DNA of 37,759 nucleotides from Gammaproteobacteria bacterium (lineage in GTDB: Bacteria; Pseudomonadota; Gammaproteobacteria; Acidiferrobacterales; SPGG2): contig JAOTYM010000036.1 in the NCBI GenBank assembly GCA_029861845.1, positions 1 through 37,759 of the forward strand. Reading direction: 5' to 3'. The notes below the pieces were generated by a model, which saw nothing but the letters and a program-made list of their open reading frames with translations, had not been told where the DNA came from and did not search any database. This document shows positions 34,207-37,759 of this stretch, piece after piece. Each line of letters opens with the position of its first letter. The first letter of the stretch is position 1. Made by a program: the position numbers and the translations under genes.

Positions 34207-34914
34207 CTAGTCTTGCTGGCGCGCAAACACATAGCCGGCGCCACGAACAGTGATTACACGGCGAGGTCGTTTCGGGTCATCTTCGATCGCGGCCCGGATG
34301 CGCGAGATGTGCACATCGATACTGCGATCAAACGCCTCCAGCGACTCGCCTTTTACCCTGTCCATCAAGACCTCGCGTGACATGACTCGGCCCGGGTTCT
34401 CAGCCAAAGCGCGTAAGAGGTCGAACTGGTAGCTGGTGAGCGACCGTTCTTCGTCATCGAGGTGCACCTGTCTTCGGTCGCGATCGATCTCGAGACGCCC
34501 AAAGCGCAGAATACTTGTATGGCGATTCGCGGGTTCTTGTTGTCGTCGTAAGATCGCCCGTAATCGGGCGAGTAACTCCCGTGGGTTGAAAGGTTTGGGC
34601 AAATAATCGTCGGCGCCCAATTCCAAACCAATGATGCGATCCATCTCATCACCGCGGGCGGTTAGCATCAGGATCGGGATATCTGACGTGGCTCGTATAC
34701 GACGACAAACATCGAGCCCATCCATGTCGGGAAGCATAATGTCGAGGATAAGCGCATCGAACGCGCTCTCATCAAAAGTATTGAGTCCATCGGCCGCCGT
34801 GGGTCGCGTGGTTACCTGCAGACCCATGGATGATAGATATTCCGCCACCATGGTTGACAGACTCTCATCATCCTCAATCATTAAGATCCGCTCAGCCACC
34901 TTTGTTTGTCCCAC
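34207..34914 (-). CDS. Response regulator, OmpR/PhoB family (CpxR-like)
   Basis: 235 residues. The receiver domain (about 8-122) has acidic pair Glu14-Asp15-Asp16, phospho-acceptor Asp58 in LILDIMLPDMDG, Thr85 and Lys107 (GADDYLPKPFNPRELLAR). The C-terminal winged-helix domain (about 132-232) has LTSYQFDLLRALAENPGRVMS, RSIDVHISRIRAAIEDDPKRPRRV and the end TVRGAGYVFA. The start is GTG 34914; GTG 34899, giving VAERILMIEDD, is equally plausible because relatives begin there. Upstream lies a conspicuous inverted repeat (34929-34965), then the Spy-like gene. Confidence 0.93.
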   Translation of the reverse strand: MGQTKVAERILMIEDDESLSTMVAEYLSSMGLQVTTRPTAADGLNTFDESAFDALILDIMLPDMDGLDVCRRIRATSDIPILMLTARGDEMDRIIGLELGADDYLPKPFNPRELLARLRAILRRQQEPANRHTSILRFGRLEIDRDRRQVHLDDEERSLTSYQFDLLRALAENPGRVMSREVLMDRVKGESLEAFDRSIDVHISRIRAAIEDDPKRPRRVITVRGAGYVFARQQD

Positions 34915-34928
34915 CGATTGAAACTACG

Positions 34929-34965
34929 CCTAGATCGCCTGCCTTTGTTGGCGAGGCGATCTAGG
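34929..34965. repeat. Perfect 12-bp inverted repeat between the Spy-like gene and the response regulator
   Basis: CCTAGATCGCCT (34929-34940) is matched exactly by its reverse complement at 34954-34965, with an inner GCC/GGC pair (34941-34943 and 34950-34952) and a short TTTGTT loop, giving a 15-bp hairpin with one bulge. It lies in the 76-base gap between two genes on the same strand. No T-tract follows on the minus strand. It could partly end the Spy-like transcript, attenuate the two-component genes, or protect the upstream mRNA. Confidence 0.8.
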
Positions 34966-34990
34966 TCATGGGAAGCTTACGCGGATTGGT

Positions 34991-35548
34991 TTAACGCGCA
35001 AACCGTTGCAGCCGATTCATAAGTGCCAGTCGCTGTTTGACCGTTAACACCTCCGCACTCTCGGCGAGCGCCGTAACAAGTTTTTGAGACATCTGCGTCG
35101 CCAGCGCGATCTCATCCTGGCGAATCCGCTCAAGCGCTTGTCGATCGATTTGCGGCTGCGATAGTAACTCTTTAACCCTGTGTCGATTCTCGCGGTGCTG
35201 TTGCCTAATTGGATAGATTTCATCGACTAACCCTACGGCAATGGCTTTCACACGTTTGCTCTGCTCTGGGGTAGCATCGACCGAGCCCAACACCCACGCC
35301 GTCTTATCGAGCGCACGCTCACGAATTTGTTCGACGCTTGAAGCTCCGTGATAATGGTGGCCGCCTGATCCCCAAGCACCATGGCCGCCGAAACCGCTAT
35401 GGGCCGATACGTTCGCGATCAAGACACCGGCCAGGGCTCCGAAGCCGATAAGTGCAGCTGCTACCACACCGAGGCGGGTCTTTCGACCGAGCCCGCCCCT
35501 GCACTGCCGTTTGGGCTCGGGTATTTGGTTGGTTGTCTCTTGATTCAT
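34991..35548 (-). CDS. Spy/CpxP-like periplasmic protein (heavy-metal-sensor type), His-rich
   Basis: 185 residues. The start is the second of two tandem ATG codons (35548), five bases from AGGAGG. An N-terminal helix (about 27-47) is a signal or anchor and is followed by a His/Gly-rich stretch with about seven His between 50 and 68 (GGHGAWGSGGHHYHG), a likely metal-binding segment. The rest is helical: VEQIRERALDKTAWVLGSVDATPEQSKRVKAIAV, then IRQQHRENRHRVKELLSQPQIDRQALERIRQ, and a late LTVKQRLALMNRLQRF, matching the LTxxQ-type helices of Spy/CpxP/ZraP. Such proteins act as chaperones or repressors of the cognate kinase. A weak half-match to the CpxR pattern GTAAA-N5-GTAAA lies at plus 35640-35654. 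Heads a putative operon with the regulator and kinase. Confidence 0.82.
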   Translation of the reverse strand: MNQETTNQIPEPKRQCRGGLGRKTRLGVVAAALIGFGALAGVLIANVSAHSGFGGHGAWGSGGHHYHGASSVEQIRERALDKTAWVLGSVDATPEQSKRVKAIAVGLVDEIYPIRQQHRENRHRVKELLSQPQIDRQALERIRQDEIALATQMSQKLVTALAESAEVLTVKQRLALMNRLQRFAR

Positions 35549-35732
35549 CATTACCTCCTGGTATTGGTCAGGGAACTGCACCAGCGCGATTCCTGTAGGT
35601 AACGATACTTAGCGTTTGTTTCTAGGGTTTTTCAGGAATGTAAAGTTTTATGAAGTGCCTGGGCCGGTAGATCGATGCCCCAAGCGGGGGCATGGCGGTA
35701 TACTGTGTTCCCAACCGCTAAAGGTTCGCCCC

Positions 35733-35933
35733 ATGTGTGATGCCCAATGCCAAGAGATCCTCGGGGGCCTGGCCCTGCTGGCTGCTGTGGCTTTATTCTT
35801 GGTCGTGCTGCTGTACATGTATGTCCGTGCCTACATCGAGAAGCGTAACAAGCGAAAGTTGGAAGCGGACCAAGAGATTCAGTTTCAGATCTACCGTGGA
35901 CGAAGGCATGCACGCAGTAGATCTCGGACATAA
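35733..35933 (+). CDS. Small single-helix membrane protein, unknown
   Basis: 66 residues from ATG 35733 (AAAGG about nine bases upstream). The open frame extends to 35616, but that part reads unlike a protein and the ATG has the better context. A short Cys-containing N-terminus (MCDAQCQEILGG) is followed by a strong helix (about 11-34: GGLALLAAVALFLVVLLYMYVRA) and a highly basic, amphipathic tail. No family recognised. It lies 38 bases upstream of the cupin gene. Confidence 0.5.
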   Translation: MCDAQCQEILGGLALLAAVALFLVVLLYMYVRAYIEKRNKRKLEADQEIQFQIYRGRRHARSRSRT

Positions 35934-35971
35934 CTGCAATAGCTGATCACATCTCCAAGGAGGCAGTCATC

Positions 35972-36355
35972 GTGACTACTGAATCGCAAACTAATACACC
36001 CGCCTGGGTGTTCAATCTGTCTGATGAGGCGCAAGGGATTCACCGCAAACTGGGCGACGGCATCACAACTCGTATCTTTGTAGGCGATAACGCCATGCTC
36101 TCAGTAGTGCGGGTAGCGCCACATAGTATCGGCAAGGTACATAGCCACCCTCAGGAGCAGTGGGGCATCCTGCTCGAAGGGGAGTGTGTCCGCATCCAGG
36201 GCGGGGAAGAGGTCGCCATGAAAGCAGGCGATTTTTGGCGCACGCCCGGTGATGTGGCACACGGGATTCGAACCGGCGATGTTGGTGCTACGGTTTTGGA
36301 CGTTTTTAGTCCTCCGAGAGAGGAGTACCGGAGATCGGGAGAAGGGTTTGGATAA
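35972..36355 (+). CDS. Cupin-fold protein
   Basis: 127-residue single-domain cupin. The metal-binding motif 1 is GKVHSHPQEQWGILLEGE (His57, His59 and Glu62 or Gln63) and motif 2 is KAGDFWRTPGDVAHGI with His97. GTG 35972 has AAGGAGG nine bases upstream. Related cupins are small dioxygenases, isomerases or metal-dependent binding proteins; nothing here assigns a substrate. It stands alone, with a 286-base gene-free gap downstream. Confidence 0.88.
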   Translation: MTTESQTNTPAWVFNLSDEAQGIHRKLGDGITTRIFVGDNAMLSVVRVAPHSIGKVHSHPQEQWGILLEGECVRIQGGEEVAMKAGDFWRTPGDVAHGIRTGDVGATVLDVFSPPREEYRRSGEGFG

Positions 36356-36641
36356 TCTGGAAGCATGGCACGCCATGATTGGCAGTACAGCAACAAATTC
36401 AAGACAAACAACAACATAAAGTTATAAGTTAGCGCAAAATATCAGGATCAATTCTTTGAAGAATTTGCCAGCGCCAGCCGCGTGATTAACGCTGACGCGG
36501 AATAACTACGTACTTTCCGGAGCCAACCTCACTGGCCGGCCGGCGGACACAGACTATACTCAAAAATGCACCCTCGTGACGGTACGTAGGTGCGCATCCA
36601 CTGCGGGATAGGGACTGCGTTAAGCAAGGGAGGGCTCCGTC

Positions 36642-36947
36642 TTGGCCAACCACGACCATGAGCGTCTTGCTCACGCTCTTGCCAAGGCTTTCGTGCAGCC
36701 AGGTGTTAGCGACGATACGGTAGAGCAATGCATCTACCAGATTGCGCTGGTACTTGCCAACGATGATCCCAATTTTGATCTTCGCGGCTGGCGTGAACTC
36801 ATCACAAAGAGACATACGTCATTAAAGCAGGCCAGTGGTGCGACCCAGATGAGTAAGGCGCGTTTGGCAGCACGAACAGGACGCAAAGAGGCCGGCAGCC
36901 GTCATGCCAAAAGGACCAATCGCAACAGCAAAATACAAAGGACCTGA
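36642..36947 (+). CDS. Small basic protein, unknown
   Basis: 101 residues from TTG 36642, preceded by GGGAGGG. The N-terminal two thirds is predicted helical (HERLAHALAKAFVQPGVSD, then YQIALVLANDDPNFDLRGWRELI) and the C-terminal third is Lys/Arg-rich and probably disordered, as in small nucleic-acid binding proteins. No family recognised. It overlaps the next small frame by about 45 bases. Confidence 0.5.
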   Translation: MANHDHERLAHALAKAFVQPGVSDDTVEQCIYQIALVLANDDPNFDLRGWRELITKRHTSLKQASGATQMSKARLAARTGRKEAGSRHAKRTNRNSKIQRT

Positions 36948-37050
36948 CCGTCGAAATAGCGGGCGGCGTTCGCAGCCGGAACGGCGCGGTACCTTGCGTT
37001 GGGATCCGATAAGAAAAGATCGGCGCCAGGAGCTCGATCGTCGTCGCTAG
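36904..37050 (+). CDS. 48-residue Arg-rich mini-protein with a GPDRR motif
   Basis: ATG 36904 to TAG 37048-37050, in a different frame from, and overlapping, the end of the 36642 gene. The product is strongly basic, with GPDRRNSGRR near 13-22, RRGTLRWDPIRKDRRQE near 28-43 and a triple-Arg end. I recall Arg-rich segments of the type DRR...RFDP..KDRR at the ends of proteobacterial regulators and in short stand-alone ORFs. The frame has clear coding character past the end of the overlapping gene. The ribosome site is weak (AGAGG 12 bases upstream), so translational coupling to the upstream gene is likely if it is made. Confidence 0.5.
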   Translation: MPKGPIATAKYKGPDRRNSGRRSQPERRGTLRWDPIRKDRRQELDRRR

Positions 37051-37122
37051 TGTTCAAATTTCACTTGTAGCGTTTAGCGTTTTGCCTGTCTAAAGGTCGC
37101 AACGCCATTCTAGCGATTACTG

Positions 37123-37566
37123 ATGCACGTCCCGCTCCACTACTCACTGTTGCTAGCTGTTTTCACCCTACTGTTCGTATTGCGAGTATGTGGACAGCTT
37201 CTTGTTGCAATTGTCGATATTGACTTCTTGCCGCCGTTCGAGCAGTGGTATTCGGGCTTTGTTCCTTATTCGGTATTGCTGCCGATTCAGATTCTGATTA
37301 TTGGCGTAATGTTGAAAATCGTCCTCGATTTTGCTAGGGAGTCAGGTTCTTTTTTAACGCCGAAACCACACGCAGCTGTATTTATAAAATGGTTTAGTTA
37401 TGTTTATTTTTTTTCCATAGTTGCACGCTATGCTGTCACCATGACCTTGTATCCGGAACTCAGATGGTTTACCGGTACCATTCCCATCTGGTTTCATATG
37501 GTGCTTGCAGTTTTTCTTTATACATTCAGTCACTACCATATCAGACAGGGACCGATACCTTCATGA
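37123..37566 (+). CDS. Four-helix membrane protein, unknown
   Basis: 147 residues with hydrophobic segments at about 7-30, 45-68, 85-105 and 120-140, mostly Tyr/Phe/Trp-rich (for example FIKWFSYVYFFSIVARYAVTM). No catalytic or binding motif seen and no family recognised. Its stop overlaps the start of the following gene (ATGA at 37563-37566), so the two form a pair and may make a membrane complex. Confidence 0.7.
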   Translation: MHVPLHYSLLLAVFTLLFVLRVCGQLLVAIVDIDFLPPFEQWYSGFVPYSVLLPIQILIIGVMLKIVLDFARESGSFLTPKPHAAVFIKWFSYVYFFSIVARYAVTMTLYPELRWFTGTIPIWFHMVLAVFLYTFSHYHIRQGPIPS

Positions 37567-37759
37567 CGTTAATGGAACCTGATGTGACGCTTACCGATTA
37601 CGGTTTGGCGATCGAGTGTATGGTGTTGGCCGGATTGATTCACGCATACGGTGCACCGGGTAATGCGTCGCGCTTTTGGTTCATTGCATTTTTTCTTGCG
37701 CTCGGCGTCGCCGCGCTTATTGGCGGTACTTTTCACGGTTTTTTCGGTAATCAGTCGTC
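37563..37759 (+). CDS. Membrane protein, N-terminal 65 residues (3' end outside window)
   Basis: Starts at ATG 37563, overlapping the upstream stop by four bases, and is open to the window edge. The visible part has MEPDVTLTDYGLAIEC near the start, a first helix (about 12-29) and a second (about 38-58: WFIAFFLALGVAALIGGTFHG). The order LTDY then LALG.AALIGGT.HGFF recalls a family of uncharacterised multi-helix membrane proteins, but I cannot name it with certainty. Confidence 0.65.
   Translation, partial: MTLMEPDVTLTDYGLAIECMVLAGLIHAYGAPGNASRFWFIAFFLALGVAALIGGTFHGFFGNQS

Noticed and set aside
1..37759. tRNA, rRNA, CRISPR arrays, insertion sequences, integration sites
   Set aside because: I looked for T-loop-like sequences, short regular direct repeats with spacers, transposase motifs and terminal inverted repeats and saw none that I could support.

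Overview
The window is a chromosomal segment of a gammaproteobacterium with mid-range GC. No protein fixes the genus. The assignment rests on the family mix: GroEL, an HdfR-type LysR regulator, a RimK cassette with its retropepsin-like partner, a membrane retropepsin / 7TM-transglutaminase / ATP-grasp cassette, and an OmpR-type two-component pair. I found no rRNA, tRNA, CRISPR array, insertion sequence, integrase or phage gene, so this looks like resident chromosome. Its genes deal mainly with envelope integrity, osmotic and ion homeostasis, and stress.

Layout. 1-456: 3' end of groEL and its terminator. 587-1453: HdfR-like regulator. 1843-3510 (minus): a second RpoD-type sigma factor without a recognisable region 1.1. 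3945-4409: small HAMP-like membrane protein. 4401-7407 (minus): overlapping three-gene cassette (secreted or anchored retropepsin-like protein, inactive transglutaminase with seven helices, RimK-related ATP-grasp ligase). The ligase gene carries an in-frame TAA at codon 59. A LapA-like protein lies just upstream of the cassette. 8010-8777: TerC family. 8899-9684: M48 lipoprotein protease. 9776-10294 (minus): Cu/Zn SOD-like protein. 10436-12982: ABC exporter-like protein whose ATPase motifs are all degenerate. 13067-16399 (minus): corA-type channel followed by two MscS-type channels. 16963-17421 (minus): Hsp20 with a good sigma-32 promoter and its own terminator.

17679-23511 (plus) is the most striking block. 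It runs: single-helix protein, MscS-like TM-helix channel, soluble MgtE-N/CBS protein, full MgtE, retropepsin-like protein, RimK, and a succinylglutamate-desuccinylase-like deacylase. Several junctions overlap or nearly abut. It is followed by a membrane-anchored coiled-coil protein, a small membrane protein and a fourth MscS-like channel (24385-25203). Then come an ECF sigma factor with no adjacent anti-sigma (25330-25911), a very long AsmA-family protein (26020-29331) and an orphan periplasmic binding protein (29415-30515).

30645-31348 (minus): a frameshifted PsiE-family gene and a small membrane-anchored 11-mer repeat protein. 31593-32927: RhtB/LysE exporter and a SAM methyltransferase. 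32930-35548 (minus): a Spy/CpxP-like periplasmic protein, response regulator and histidine kinase, i.e. an envelope-stress module. 35733-37759: small membrane protein, cupin, two small uncharacterised ORFs (one of 48 codons, Arg-rich) and two overlapping membrane-protein genes, the last cut by the window edge.

How the parts may work together (inference): two separate operons each pair a Mg2+/divalent-cation channel with MscS-type channels, and two separate cassettes each pair a retropepsin-like protein with an ATP-grasp amino-acid ligase. This suggests a locus for osmotic and ionic adaptation in which peptide-bond-forming modification (RimK-like) and ion flux are coordinated. Two genes (the ATP-grasp ligase and psiE) carry lesions that are either real decay or single-base sequence errors.
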